64,000 bases of DNA from Pyropia yezoensis (GCA_009829735.1 CM020620.1:14443420-14507419); one strand, 5' to 3'; numbered from the stretch's first letter, positions 1 through 10,881 are shown. A program made the numbers and translations. Notes: generated by a model from the letters alone, not told the origin.

Positions 1-1296
1 GGCGTCCTGACAAGCAGTGATGAGCTCTTCGTCCATAGAGAACCGAAGCCGCGCCGCAAAGCGCACAGCCCTAAGTGCACGTAGCGGGTCGTCGAGAAGG
101 GTAGTCCTCGGAGGAAGGGGGGTGCGGACGATGCGACGTTGAATGTCATTGACACCCTGGCCAGTCCAATCCTCAACGACGCCCGTATTAATGTTGTAGA
201 AGAGCGCATTGATGGTGAGGTCACGGCGCATGGCATCCTCCTGCGGAGAGCCGAGCTCAATGTTGGGAATCCGCGAGTCGTGGGTGTAGGTCTCGGTCCG
301 CAGGTTGACCAGGTCAACCCACAAGCCCATCACCTTCATGCGTGCCGTCTCCAGGTGCTTCGACTGCTCCGGGTTGCGCTGGATGACCCCGATCGAGTGC
401 TGGGGCTCCCCCGTCTCCAACTCCAGCCATTCATTAAAGAGCTCGGCAAACGAGGCGCCGAGCATGGTGTCCACCGCAATGTCAATGTCCACCTCAGGCA
501 TGGGGCCGCCAATGAGCTTATCGCGCACCCATCCACCGGCAACGCGCAACGTTGTGTCAAGCTTCTTCTCCGCTACCACGCGCTGAAGCTTGGAGAACAG
601 CTCCTGCTCCAACTCAGTCAGCATCAAGGGCACAAATCCGCACGACGGGGGGTCCATCTTGAGCAGACCCACCGTGCCTGGCGGATAAGAGGCAGGGTCG
701 GCCGTCGCAATCCTATCCATAGCCACCGCAAGACTGGCCGCAGCGGCTGCTGCCGCGGCGCCCGCAGTTGGCCCTGGCGACCGAAGGGGCGACCCTGCCA
801 GCGACGACGTGTTGGATGCAGACGTCGTGGACGCAGATGCCGACGCGGAGGCAGCGGCAGCCGACGCGCCCACAGTGGTGGCGCCACCAATGGCCAGCTT
901 GGACGCCGCGACGCCCGACCCGGCCAAGCGGGACGTCACCGCCGCTGCGCCCAGACGTGCAGGCGCCACGTCCGATACAACCGAGCGAGCTGCAGCCGCG
1001 GGCAGCGGGTTGTTGCCGCAAAAAGCAGTCCGCAGCGACGAACCGGGCAAGCACCGGGAGCACGACCGCTGCGACGCGGCACGGCGGCCCGCCGGTGGGG
1101 TGGGGGCGGTCCACGCAAACGCGGGACGCCAAGGGGCGGACGCAGAGGGAGAGGGGGTGGTGGCAGCGGCGGCGAAGGGAGTGGCGGGCAAAGGAGCCGG
1201 AGCGGCAGCAGCAGCGGCAGCGGGAAGACGTGGGCCGAGCGACGGGGTCTTCTTGGACGCCACAGACGCAAAAGCGCCCGTCTGTCGCACGAGCAT
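1..1296 (-). CDS. CCA1: tRNA CCA-adding enzyme (CCA tRNA nucleotidyltransferase), 3' part outside window
   Basis: This enzyme adds or repairs the CCA end of tRNAs from CTP and ATP. The 432 codons present start at an ATG at 1296, behind an in-frame stop, and run off the left edge with no stop. Residues 1-192 are rich in Ala, Ser, Thr and Pro and resemble an organelle-targeting leader; a second ATG at 720 (residue 193) would give a cytosolic form. The class II catalytic core follows: GGWVRDKL (about 254-261), the metal-binding DID (270-272), the ARMKVMGLWVDLVNLR strand, the motif DAMRRDLTINALFYN, and DDPLRALRAVRFAARL near the edge. These match motifs A to D of eukaryotic CCA1 in order. One gene commonly serves nucleus, mitochondrion and plastid, and the two possible starts fit that; dual targeting here is inference. 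Confidence 0.93.
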   Translation of the reverse strand, partial: MLVRQTGAFASVASKKTPSLGPRLPAAAAAAAPAPLPATPFAAAATTPSPSASAPWRPAFAWTAPTPPAGRRAASQRSCSRCLPGSSLRTAFCGNNPLPAAAARSVVSDVAPARLGAAAVTSRLAGSGVAASKLAIGGATTVGASAAAASASASASTTSASNTSSLAGSPLRSPGPTAGAAAAAAAASLAVAMDRIATADPASYPPGTVGLLKMDPPSCGFVPLMLTELEQELFSKLQRVVAEKKLDTTLRVAGGWVRDKLIGGPMPEVDIDIAVDTMLGASFAELFNEWLELETGEPQHSIGVIQRNPEQSKHLETARMKVMGLWVDLVNLRTETYTHDSRIPNIELGSPQEDAMRRDLTINALFYNINTGVVEDWTGQGVNDIQRRIVRTPLPPRTTLLDDPLRALRAVRFAARLRFSMDEELITACQDA

Positions 1297-2486
1297 GGAG
1301 GCGACGGGGGGGGAAGACGTTCCACAAGTTAATGCACACCCCGTACGCCGATCAACGGCGACGGCTCAAGACGGGACTGCAAAAAGCGGCCCGAGACAAA
1401 CAGGGAGGAAGATGGGGTGGAACACACGGTCAGTGTGGTCGTCGCTGCCGCTGCGACCGCATGCGAGGTGGTGCCCGCGCACGCCGGTCGTGGACCGAGC
1501 GCAGGGCGCGGTGCACGGGGGGGGAGAGAGGGGTGGCGCCTGCGCGCACGGAAAGGGGGCAGAACGGTCGGGAACGCCGCCACAGCTGGGCCGCCGTGGC
1601 TGGGGCCCCACAATTTGGGGAGGGGCAAACGCGGCGCGCCTGGGCGCTCCTCGCGACCGAGCGGGGCCCGCCCAGTCGGGCCCGCGGGATTCGCGAGATA
1701 CTGGCACCACAACGACTGGGGCACATCCAAGTTGCCACCGACGCCAGGGCCGCTGGTGGAGCCCTCCGCCTGGGGTCACCCGCCGCGAGGGGCGGTGAAC
1801 GCACGCAGACAGCGGGGCACACGAGAGGAGGGTTGGCGAGCGGCAACGTCCCGAGCGAGATGAGGTCAGGAGCGCCCTCGGGCCCCAGACTGGGCCGCCG
1901 CCATCATGGCCGTGATGATCACACTTTTGGGGAGAGCGCCGGCGCTCGCGGCACGTTGCGCGCCACCCCCTCTCGCCCTGCTATCTGTGAGGGGTGGTAA
2001 ACCGGTCGGATGGGTGGCTGCAACTGCCTCATGTGGAAGATCCGACAATAACAAATACTGGCTGACGTGGCATCATCGTAATTTTTACTTTTCACGACGG
2101 GCTTGCGAAAGATTGTCAGCTTCTGGGACGTGGCAGTTTGCCACCTTTCGTCCACTCGACGACCAAACCGGTCTCAGAAGAGAACGGGGCGTCACAGCGA
2201 CACGCGCCTACACGTCCGCCCAGTCAGAGCTGCATCGGAGACGTGGTGTGCTCCGCCGCAACTTCCGGCTGTGGTGGCCCTCCATTACGCCAACGGGCAC
2301 ATGCAGCGCACCGTCGTGTTTCATTATGCCCCGTGTGCGAGAGACAGGCGACGAGATACCCAGAGTAAAGAAGTAGAAGCGAGGAACACCAGACGGAGCG
2401 AGATCAATCACATACAGGGGACAAAAAGAAAACCCACACCCACTTAAAGTCCGCGACAGAGGCGTGCCCACACAAAACTCGTGCAC
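1297..2486. other. Intergenic, no gene seen
   Basis: Lies between the start of the CCA enzyme and the stop of the LETM1-like gene, so it must hold the CCA promoter. It is GC-rich up to about 1990, then more AT-balanced to 2460. Open frames here overlap on both strands and are not recognisable proteins. Confidence 0.6.
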
Positions 2487-4463
2487 TCAGTCCGCCAGAT
2501 GCACGTCCGCTTGCGACACGTCCTCCCCACTGTCGGACGCTGCCGAAATGGTCTTGCGGAGCTCTTCGTGTCGCCGCATCAACGCCTGACGGCGCTCGTT
2601 GAAGGTGCTGGGGAAAAAGTCGGGGAAGAAGCGCTGGAGGAAGGAGAAGATGAGCACATGGCCGAGCGGCGTCAGCGGCGCGATCAGGATGATGGAGAAG
2701 GGGATGACTGCCAGCAGGTCACGGCCCGTGCGCCGAAGGGTGCGAACCTCGCGCGGCAGCAGCGTCCGACCCATCGCAGCCTTGCGGATGAGGCGGGCAG
2801 CGTAGATGGAATCGCCACCAACCAGCTTGAAGCCGCGGGCGTAAAACTCGGCGCCCTCCTTGGTCTTGGAGAAGGACTCCTTGATGTACTTCTTGACCCG
2901 TGGCCAGTCAATGGTGGCCGAGTAAAAGTCATCGCCGAGGCCCATCCGGACCTTGAGGTACTGGATCTCCGCGGCAAGCTGGCCCAGGTCATCGTCGTCA
3001 ATGAGGAGCGGCTCGCCCATCTCAGCAAACACGACCAGCGGCGCCAGCCGCAGGTCCAGTTCCCCAAAGTCCGCCACTAGCAGGCGCTCCTCCTCGGGTT
3101 CAGATGCGGCTTCCACCTCAGACGCCAAGCTCGCGTACGCCTTTTCCATCTCGAGCGCCAACACCTGTACGGCGAGGGTCCGCCGCACCCGCGACACAGA
3201 GTCGTCCATGGCACGAATCTCTTTGGCACGGATGAGCTTGCCCAGCTGGTCCTCCTTGCGGAGAACCGCCTCACGCGCCTTGGACGTCTCTTGGAGCTCC
3301 CGCTCCAGCGCGTCAATCGCGTCTTGCCGCGACGATGCGTCCACAGACGCCGCCACCGCCAGGGCAACCTTTCGTGCCGCAATCGCGGAAGCCACCGCCT
3401 CCTCATCCTGGTCGTCCCCCACCCGAGCGGGGGCCTCCCCGTTGAGGCGGGACCACGTCTCGCCCACCTTGTCCACTGCCGCGGCCACCTTGGCCCGCAA
3501 GGCGGGGAGGTCCACGCTCCCGTCTTCCCGGACGAGATCACCCAAGCGACTCCGTTCCGTAATGCCCCCGCCGCTTGCTGCGTCACCGCCGGCGATGGTA
3601 GCGGCTGCCGCCTCGGCCTCGGCAGCGGCGAGCGCGGCGCGCGCGGCAGCCGCCTCGCGTTCCGCCTCCTTGACGGCCGCGCGTTCTTCCAGCAGCCGTA
3701 CCCGCGCGCGGGAGGCCTCAATACCCGCCGAGACCGCCGCCGCCATCGTGTCGTCCATGTCCGTATCGCGACCGCCGTTGCCGTGGACGCGGACGACAGA
3801 GGACGACTCGCCGCCGCCGGTGGCGTCGACAGCAGAGGCGGCAGCAGTGGGAGGGGGTTCAGCGGCCGAGACACGCCCGCCGCCGCCAGCACCGTCGTTG
3901 TCTATTGGGTCGAAGGCGTGCACCACCGCCGCTGCCCCCACCGTTGCCGCCGCCCCCACGGCCACCGCGGCACCCTTCCCCTTTGTTGTCCCGGCCTCCG
4001 CCACCCTCGTCGCCGCCTTCGTATCCGCCCCGGATACGGCCTCCACTGCCGCTCTTTCCTCAGCCCCCGTCTTCTTCACTGCCCCCGACGGCCCATCTGC
4101 TGGAGCCGACACCAGCGCCGGCGCCGACGCCCCACCCTTCACCGCACCCGTCACCGCCCCCGCCGCCGCGCCCGCCGCCGCCGACGCGGAATGCATCTCT
4201 TCGCTCGCCTCCGTCACCGTCCCCAAAGGCACACCCGCCGTCGCAGCCGCCGCCGCCGTCCCACCCTTATCCGCCTTCTTCGCCTCCCTCGGCACCGCAT
4301 CCGCCGTTGACGCCGCCGCCGCCGTCCCCCCCCCCGCCACCGTCTTACCCGCAGACCCCCCCTCCGCCCCATTCGCCCCCATTTTTGCCGCCCCCGCCGC
4401 CGCATCCAGCGGCGGTGGCGGCGGCGACGACGGCGGCACCTCAAACTCCCCAGTCGCTTCCAT
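2487..4463 (-). CDS. LETM1-like membrane protein, plastid type
   Basis: The first ATG in the open frame is at 4463 (658 aa). Residues 1-260 are Ala/Pro/Gly-rich and acidic; 260-300 and 360-460 are charged and likely coiled coil (LEERAAVKEAEREAAAARAA and following). The conserved part is the last 140 residues: FYARGFKLVGGD, LLPREVRTLRRTGRDLL, then the membrane stretch IPFSIILIAPLTPLGHVLIF and the FFPSTFNERRQ signature. This order is the LETM1/RBD fold (PF07766); the LTPLGHVL and QRFFP wording is closer to the plant plastid LETM1-like proteins than to mitochondrial LETM1, which works in K+/H+ or Ca2+/H+ exchange. The 5' end is uncertain: another frame at 4561-5022 encodes a good transit-like leader, and a possible acceptor (ccccacag) lies near 4574. 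An intron or a miscounted C run may join the two. Confidence 0.82.
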   Translation of the reverse strand: MEATGEFEVPPSSPPPPPLDAAAGAAKMGANGAEGGSAGKTVAGGGTAAAASTADAVPREAKKADKGGTAAAAATAGVPLGTVTEASEEMHSASAAAGAAAGAVTGAVKGGASAPALVSAPADGPSGAVKKTGAEERAAVEAVSGADTKAATRVAEAGTTKGKGAAVAVGAAATVGAAAVVHAFDPIDNDGAGGGGRVSAAEPPPTAAASAVDATGGGESSSVVRVHGNGGRDTDMDDTMAAAVSAGIEASRARVRLLEERAAVKEAEREAAAARAALAAAEAEAAAATIAGGDAASGGGITERSRLGDLVREDGSVDLPALRAKVAAAVDKVGETWSRLNGEAPARVGDDQDEEAVASAIAARKVALAVAASVDASSRQDAIDALERELQETSKAREAVLRKEDQLGKLIRAKEIRAMDDSVSRVRRTLAVQVLALEMEKAYASLASEVEAASEPEEERLLVADFGELDLRLAPLVVFAEMGEPLLIDDDDLGQLAAEIQYLKVRMGLGDDFYSATIDWPRVKKYIKESFSKTKEGAEFYARGFKLVGGDSIYAARLIRKAAMGRTLLPREVRTLRRTGRDLLAVIPFSIILIAPLTPLGHVLIFSFLQRFFPDFFPSTFNERRQALMRRHEELRKTISAASDSGEDVSQADVHLAD

Positions 4464-4560
4464 CACCGCCCCCGACGGAGGCGCGTCCGACGCCGCTGCC
4501 GCGCCCCCCCCCGCCTCTGCCCCTCCCCGCCCCCCCCCGAGCCACCGCCAAAGCCGCCCG

Positions 4561-5022
4561 TCACCCCATTCTGTGGGGGCCGCGCCCCCCCCCCCCCGCC
4601 CGCCCCCCGCGCTTCTTGGACCGCGACGACCCCATCGTCACCCCCCCCCCCGCCGGGGCGGCGACGGCACCGTCCCCGCGGCCGTCTCGTTGTTGCCGAC
4701 AGCCACGCCCCGCCACCGTCGTTGCCGCCACCGCCTCCCCGGGTGCGACCACGCGCGCCCCCGTAACCCAAACAGACGGGCGGCTGGTGGCGGCGGTGGA
4801 AGCGGCGGCCGCCGAGGCACCCCCTCCTGCCCATCGCCGCTGCCCGGCGGCCGCCCTGCACCGCGGCGGGAGCACCACCACCCCCACCCGCACAGTGTCG
4901 CAACGGGGCGCCGCCCAAACCGCAGCCGCGGTCGCCACCCGACCGCCGGTGGAGGCGGATGGCCAGGCCGCGGCGGGCGGCGCAAAGGCCGCCAGTGGGT
5001 GCCGCATTGGGGGCGACGGCAT
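4561..5022 (-). CDS. Possible first exon / transit peptide of the LETM1-like gene
   Basis: A frame starting MPSPPMRHPLAAFAPPAAAW runs 153 codons directly upstream of the LETM1-like frame, on the same strand. Its first 70 residues are rich in Ala, Arg, Ser and Val with almost no acids, as in plastid transit peptides. It ends in a different frame from the LETM1 body, and the junction region holds long C runs. It may be exon 1, or the same exon after a homopolymer miscount, or chance. Transcript data would settle it. Confidence 0.35.
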   Translation of the reverse strand: MPSPPMRHPLAAFAPPAAAWPSASTGGRVATAAAVWAAPRCDTVRVGVVVLPPRCRAAAGQRRWAGGGASAAAASTAATSRPSVWVTGARVVAPGEAVAATTVAGRGCRQQRDGRGDGAVAAPAGGGVTMGSSRSKKRGGRAGGGGRGPHRMG

Positions 5023-7626
5023 TGGGGGCAGGGGAAGGGGAGGAAGGGGGGTGGGTCGGGGCCGATAGGTGAAGAAAAAAAAAAGAGCGAGGATGATGGG
5101 CGGGGGGAAGCAGGGAGGGGGTGAGAAGAACGAGCGAATGCAAAATCAGAGATGGTGACGCGGGGAGCGGGGGCCGAATGGGGGCAGGAAGCAGTGGGGG
5201 GGTTGGTTGGGGCCAAGTGGGGGGAAGAAGTGAGGGCACCGGCGGGTGCCGGGCGGTTGGGGTGGGGGCGGCCGCGACGGTGGTGGGAGGCGGCCGCGAC
5301 GGTGGTGGGAGGCGGCGGCGTCCGCGCTGTAGGTGGCGGGCGGCGGAACGGGCGTCGATAGGGGCGGGCAATGGGACGGAGCTCCGGCGTCCACCACACG
5401 CCCTTAGGACCAGGGCGTCGTGCGGGGGCGCGCTCCTCGAGACGGTCTCCGCGCGACCCCAGACTTGCACCCGCGGCACAGAGGGACCCCCCCCCCCCCC
5501 GCAACCCCGCAGATGCAAGGGATGGAAAGTGTCGGGCTGGAAGCAAAAGCGACATCGCCACGTGTAAAACATGAAGCAAACATCTACCGTCCGAAGTGCA
5601 GCTTTTCAAAAATACTGCGGTGCGTCCACAAAGAGTGATGCCATCGAGTGCCCCAGCCAATGGCGGGCGCAAGATCAACGGTCTAGCCAATGAAGTGCCG
5701 TTTCTCATACTGTGTCACAGGTGACATAGACGACTTACCAAGTTGAACAATAGTGGGATTCCCAGACTAAGGCGGACCATCAACCGCCCCCATCCCCGTC
5801 GTCACCACACCACAGCTGCCGCATGTGTGCTGGAGGGGACGGTCCGACACACCTGACCAACCATTCGAGCTCTCCCACAGCACTTCTGCCGCCGCTGTTG
5901 CCGTCGCCCGTGCTGGGCGAGGTCGTCCGACGTCGCTGCCCGTAGCAGCCGGCGCTGCCTTTGGCATGACCGCCGCCGTCGTCGGACCTCGGCACCTCCG
6001 CTCCCTCCCTTTGTGGCCGTCGTAGCAACCATGCAGGGGTAGACGCGTGGGCAGCCATTCGTCTCTCGCTTGTGGCGCAAGTGGACAGGGCGTGTTTGGC
6101 TAGCGGGGGTAGTCCCTGAGGCAACGACGCTTCGCAAGCGCGGCGATGGGTAGTCCTGATGCTGGCGCAGACGGGCGCAATCGTACAGGAGTTGCATTCA
6201 TCCATGATGGCGTCAGGGCGCGGCCTCGCCACCCCACCCCACGGCCGTTCGAAGTCCCCGTCGCGGATAACGCACGCACCGGTGGTCGGCCCCCCGTCCA
6301 CACTCCCCCGAGTAACCCTGCCCCCCCCATTCCTCGGCTGAAAGGCCACCAGCCCCGCCGTGGCCAGCCGACATGCCGCCCAGCACCCGGTCGACCGCGG
6401 CGGCAACCGACAAAGAGAACGCCTCGCCAGCCCCTCTACCTGCATATCTGCGTGGCCGTTCCGGGTCCGCCGCAGGGCTGCCCCCGCTCCTCTTCGCCAA
6501 CGCGCCCACCGCTGGGAGGGGCGTTTGCAGGAGGGGGTGGCCTGCGCAGCGGCACCTTCCTCTCCCCGCAAAGGCTGCCGCCCCCAATCAGCCGGGCGCG
6601 GACGCCGTGCCCCCCTCGCGGACGGAAAGCATAGCAGCGCGGGCCCCCCTTCGCGGAAGCTCCCAGCGGGGGTCGACGACGCCCCCCGGCAAGAGCAATT
6701 CCCGATGATGGACGTCAGTGAGGCTCAATGACGAGCTTTTACCTCAATTCCCCTCAACGAGGTGTGGCCCACAGCGGCACGCGGTGGGGGGGGGGGGGGG
6801 GGGGGGGGGATCCGCAGAGGAGCAGGGGTAGCCAGCTACCTCGAGCAGGGACGAAAACAACCACGGGGAGCAGCCGTGGGAGGGAGTGCCGGTCGTTTCT
6901 TCGCTCCCCCCCCCCACACCCCACCTCCCCTCCAAGAGTCTCACCCACAACGTCGGCCACCCACGGCTGGCGCTGTGGCACTGTCATGGTTTCTCGGGCC
7001 CGCGCGAGGCGACGCACCTGCCGCCGCGCCGGGCAGGGGGGGGGGGTCGGACGCTGGGATGACGGCCGCGGCCGCGGGCCTTGCGCCGCCGTGTGTGCCG
7101 CGCCCGCCCGCCTGGCCGTCTGTCCGTCTGCCACAGCCGTGGCCACAGCGGCGCCCATGGGGCGCGGCGCGCCGGAATGGAGTCCCAGCAGTGCACAGGT
7201 CGCGGGTGGCGCGGGGGTGGGGGCGCTACGCTACCCCCCCCCCCTCTCCCCCCGTCAGTGAGAATTGGGGGGGGGCCCCCGCCGCTCCCCGCGGCCGGGG
7301 CGGACGGAGACGCAGGCCGCTCTCTGTTGCGGCGTCTTGTCCCCACTCTCGCCTCGCCCCCGCCCCCCCCCCTTGATGCCGTCTGGCGTAGGTACCCCCC
7401 CCCGCCACCCTGGCGGCCTGGCCGGCTCTGTCCGTCCTCCCTTCCCCCCCCCCACCTTCCCTGACACGCTGCCCATCGCTTTTCTCATCCTTTACCCCGC
7501 TCCCTCTTCCCCCCCCCCCCACCCGCTCGCCATTCCGTCCTGACCCCCTCCTCCCCCGCCGCCGCCCACCTCCCCCCGCCGCCGCCCTCGCCCCTCCGCC
7601 TGCCACACACCCCCCCCCCCACTGCC
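5023..7626. other. Long gene-poor stretch
   Basis: I see no convincing gene in these 2.6 kb. A 22-bp unit (gcggccgcgacggtggtgggag) is repeated about twice near 5266-5312. Two CCAAT boxes sit at 5657 and 5687. A sequence at 5613-5649 resembles a terminal repeat of the transposons at 43.9-49.6 kb. A 24-base G run lies near 6786-6809, and C-rich tracts fill 7200-7620 ahead of the next gene. The minus-strand open frame 5780-6571 (263 codons) has no recognisable domain and is not called. Confidence 0.55.
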
Positions 7627-7723
7627 ATGGCAACCTACCCTGCCTACCCCCCCCACCTCCCCCACCCCCACCCGCCCCCCGCCGACGGCACCACCACCAT
7701 CACCACCCCCGCCCCCACCCCTA

Positions 7724-7770
<47 letters not shown>

Positions 7771-9951
7771 GCCCGCCTCACCGCCGCCGCCGCCGCCGAC
7801 GACGCGGCGGGGGTGGCCGCCGCCGCCCGCGACGCGGCCGCCGCCGCCGCCGCGCCGGCGGTGCTGGCGCGCGTCGCTGCCGACGGCGGCGGGGCGGCTG
7901 CGGCTGGGGGTGACCCGCTGGGCGCGTGGCGCGCCCGCACGGCGGGGCGGGTGGTGGCGGCGTTGGGTGGCGGCGGCGCGGGGGGGGCGGGGGGGGCGGC
8001 GGGGGAGGTGGCGGCCCTTGTCGACGCGCTCGCCGCCAGCTACGGCGCGCCGCCGCCGTCGACGCCGTGGGCGGCGGGCGGCGAGTGGGGGGGGGGGGGT
8101 GGCTGGCCGCCGCCCCGGTCCGCGCCAGGCGTGGACACGGCCGCCGACGCGCCGCCGGTGGGTGGCGCGGGGGGTGGTGGTGGCGGTGGTGGTGGAGGTG
8201 GCAAGCGGGCTCGCGGGCCCGGGCTCAGCGCCGGCTGGGCGGGCTCTACCTCCCCCGCCGACGATGGTGGGGGCGCCGTGGCCCCCCACCGCCGGCGGCG
8301 GACCGCCAAGGAGGTGTACATCCTGGTTGCTGCCATCGCCGTTGCGGTTGGCAGCATCGTGCTGGTGGTGTTTCTGACGCGCGACTTTGTCGCCGCCCAG
8401 CGGTCCCCCACCCCCGTGCGGGAGCTGGCCTTTTCCGCGGGCGCCCCCGCCGCCGCCGCCGCCGCCGGCGCAGGGGCGGGGGCGGGGGCGGGGGGAGACG
8501 CCGCGGGGGGGGGTAGCGGCGGGGGTGCCCCTGGCGTGGCGCTGCCCGTTGTGACGGTGTGTGCGTCCCAGGCGGGGCTCCCGTCGAGCCGCTTCCAAAT
8601 GACCCGCCTCCGGCCGCCGGGGGGGGACGCTGTCCCGGCGGTGGTGGGGGAGAACCCGCGGGACGTTCGGGGGAGTGACGCCTTTCGGGGATACACCCAG
8701 CGCTTTTGGGACAACCCCCGGGGGGAGGTATGTTCAGGTGGTGGGGGGGAGAGGGGGGTAGGTAGGGGGGAGAGCTGGCTGGGAGTGCCTCTCGAGCGGC
8801 GCGGTGGGCGGCGCTGGTGAGCCCCCCCTGTAGCGACAAGGTCAGACTCTAACCCTGCCAACCCGCGCTGCCGCGGTGAGACCCCGCGTCGCTGTCCCCT
8901 GCCCCCCTACGCTCCCCCCTTCGCTCCCCTCTTTGCTCCCCCATGGCGTGTCCCCAGAACTGTGACTCCATCGCCGGTACGTACTTCCCCTTCAACGTGA
9001 CGGCGCTCAACGCGCTGGCCAACCCCCCCCCCGGCGGGCGGACCCCCCCCACCGCCTGCCGGCCGTGCATCCGCTTTGGCCACCGCACGCCCCTGCGGTC
9101 GCTGTCGACGGACATTGCGGCGGCGGCACGCCTGACCTTCCACAGCGACGTCTACTTTTACGAGTGCGTCTTCCTCTCCACCACCCTCCCGCCGGTGCAC
9201 CTCGACGAGCTCCGCGCCGACCTCTTCTCCCGCCGCGCCGCCATTGCCGCGCAGGTGCCCCCTGCGCTGACCGTCACCCCCACCGCGGGAGGGGGGTCCG
9301 CGGCGGACCTCCCGGCGACTGCGTTTGACACCCTCACGGGGCCGCAGGCGTGCAACGTGGTGTACTTTTCCTTTTGGCCCCGCGTGGTGGACGCCGCCGC
9401 CGCGGCCGCGGCGGGCGCCGACGGCGTGCGGTACGCGTTTAACGGGAGCGGCTGGGCCGAGGTGGGGCCCCCCGCCGCCTACTTCCGGCCCCCCGCCGCG
9501 TCCACCGCCTACCCGCAAGACGCGCTGGAGGTGCGCTTCTCCGCGGCGGAGGACCTGGCCGCAGCCGCCGCCGCCACCGCTGATAACGGTGGTGGCGGCG
9601 GCGGCGGTGGGGGTGGCGGTGGCGACGGCGGGCGTGGCGGGGGGGCAGCACCCACCCGGCTGGTGGGGGGGGTGCTGGAGGGGAGTGACGCCAGCCTGCT
9701 CGCCCCCAACAGCCTGTCGCTGGTCCAGTTTCGGTCGGTAGAGGTGGCCGGCGAGCTGGTCGGCCGGGGGGGGGGGTCCCGCAGCACCGTTCAGTACCCC
9801 TTCCGGGCCGCGACGAGTGGCTACCTCACTGGGAATATCGTCTTCAACTTTGGGTACTGGGTGCGTTGGTTCTTTGCACTCTCTTCTTGGAGGGGGGAGT
9901 GGGGGGGGGGGGGGGGGTGGGGGGGGGTGGGGCTGTGTGGGGGGGGGTCGG

Positions 9952-9986
<35 letters not shown>

Positions 9987-10489
9987 CGCGACTTTTGGGC
10001 GCCGCGCTGATATCGCAACGTGAGGATGGTTGGTGGGGGCAGCGGAGCACAGCCCGGTGTGGCGCGGGGTGGGTACAGGCGCGGCGGCAAACTGACGGCC
10101 CCTCCCAACTCTCTGCTCAGCGCGTGCCGCCCACTCTTTTCCACTGCGGTGACGCTGCCCGCCCTCCCCCCCGCCCCCCCCGCGCTCCCGCCCTCCCCCG
10201 ACAGGCGACGTACGACGTGCTCCTCGGCTACGACTCGTTTGTGTCGGAGCGGGTCTTTGCAGAGCCGTCCATCAGCTGGTCCCAGTGGGGCGCCGACGTG
10301 TCTGGCTACGTCTCCCTCCTCAGCGGCCTGTCGGTCTTTTCGGTGCTCCTCCTGCCGCTGAGCTTCCGCTTCTTCCGCCGATTCCCGGGGCTCCTGGGCC
10401 TTGGCGCCACCGCCGCAGTGGTGTCTTCGGGCGGGCGGGACGGGCACGACGCCGAAATGGACGGCGGGTGGACTGCGTCGGCGTCGTGA
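7627..10489 (+). CDS. Two-span membrane protein, possible ENaC/ASIC-like channel (3 exons)
   Basis: Exons 7627-8727, 8958-9860 and 10205-10489 join in frame through GT-AG introns (donors GTATGT and GTGCGT; acceptors tccccag and cccgacag), giving 762 aa. Residues 1-229 are Ala/Gly/Pro-rich and probably cytosolic. A first span (VYILVAAIAVAVGSIVLVVF, 230-249) is followed at 306-312 by LPVVTVC, like the FPAVTIC motif after the first span of ENaC/ASIC channels. Some 380 mostly extracellular residues with scattered Cys (NCDS, TACRPC, QACNVVYF) lead to a second span at about 700-722 just before the C-terminus. Two spans, short tails and a large Cys-bearing loop fit an acid-sensing/degenerin channel, but the pore motif is not recognisable. 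It could equally be an unrelated two-span surface protein. Confidence 0.7.
8728..8957 (+). other. Intron 1 of the two-span membrane protein
   Basis: Begins GTATGT and ends tccccag; 230 bases, phase 0. The exon junction reads GE then NCDSIAG without a break. Confidence 0.7.
9861..10204 (+). other. Intron 2 of the two-span membrane protein, extremely G-rich
   Basis: Begins GTGCGT and ends cccgacag; 344 bases, phase 0. Its first third (about 9890-9986) is almost pure G on the coding strand and ends in an uninterrupted run of 34 G. Confidence 0.7.
9953..9986 (+). repeat. 34-base poly-G tract inside an intron
   Basis: Thirty-four consecutive G, preceded from about 9891 by shorter G runs broken by single T or C. 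On the coding strand it could form G-quadruplexes in the pre-mRNA; the true length is likely to be misjudged by sequencing. Confidence 0.9.
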
Positions 10490-10881
10490 GCGGTGGGCCG
10501 GGGGGGCGCGAGGACGGGAGGATAACGGAAGGATGGGGGGGGTCGGGAAGGACGAGGGCGGGCCTGCTAAATTTAGGAGCCGCCGCACCGGCGGGGCCGG
10601 CAGAAAGGGGCCGCCGGGCGGCGGCACGGCAAAGGCGGCGTCGCGGAAGCGGCAGCACGCCCGTCGATACCGCCCGGTCGCTGAACGCGGGCAGCCCTTC
10701 CCCCGGGGGAGGGGTGTGGGTAGATGGGTCAATGGGCGGGGAGGAGAGACTGGACGGCGTATGTACAGACACGGCGCGACACAAAAAAAAAACGACCCGC
10801 CCAAACACGACAGGGGGGCCAGCACGCGTGCCCAGCGCGCCGGCCTCCCCCCCCCCCCCCCACCCCGCCTTCCCTTCACGC
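10490..10881. other. Convergent intergenic spacer
   Basis: Lies between the stop of the two-span protein (plus) and the stop of the FtsH-N-like gene (minus). It should hold both 3' ends. An A9 run near 10786 and a C run near 10848 are the only marked features. Confidence 0.5.

Noticed and set aside
5780-6571. Minus-strand 263-codon open frame
   Set aside because: Composition follows the local GC bias, no domain or family motif, and several overlapping frames on both strands are equally open.
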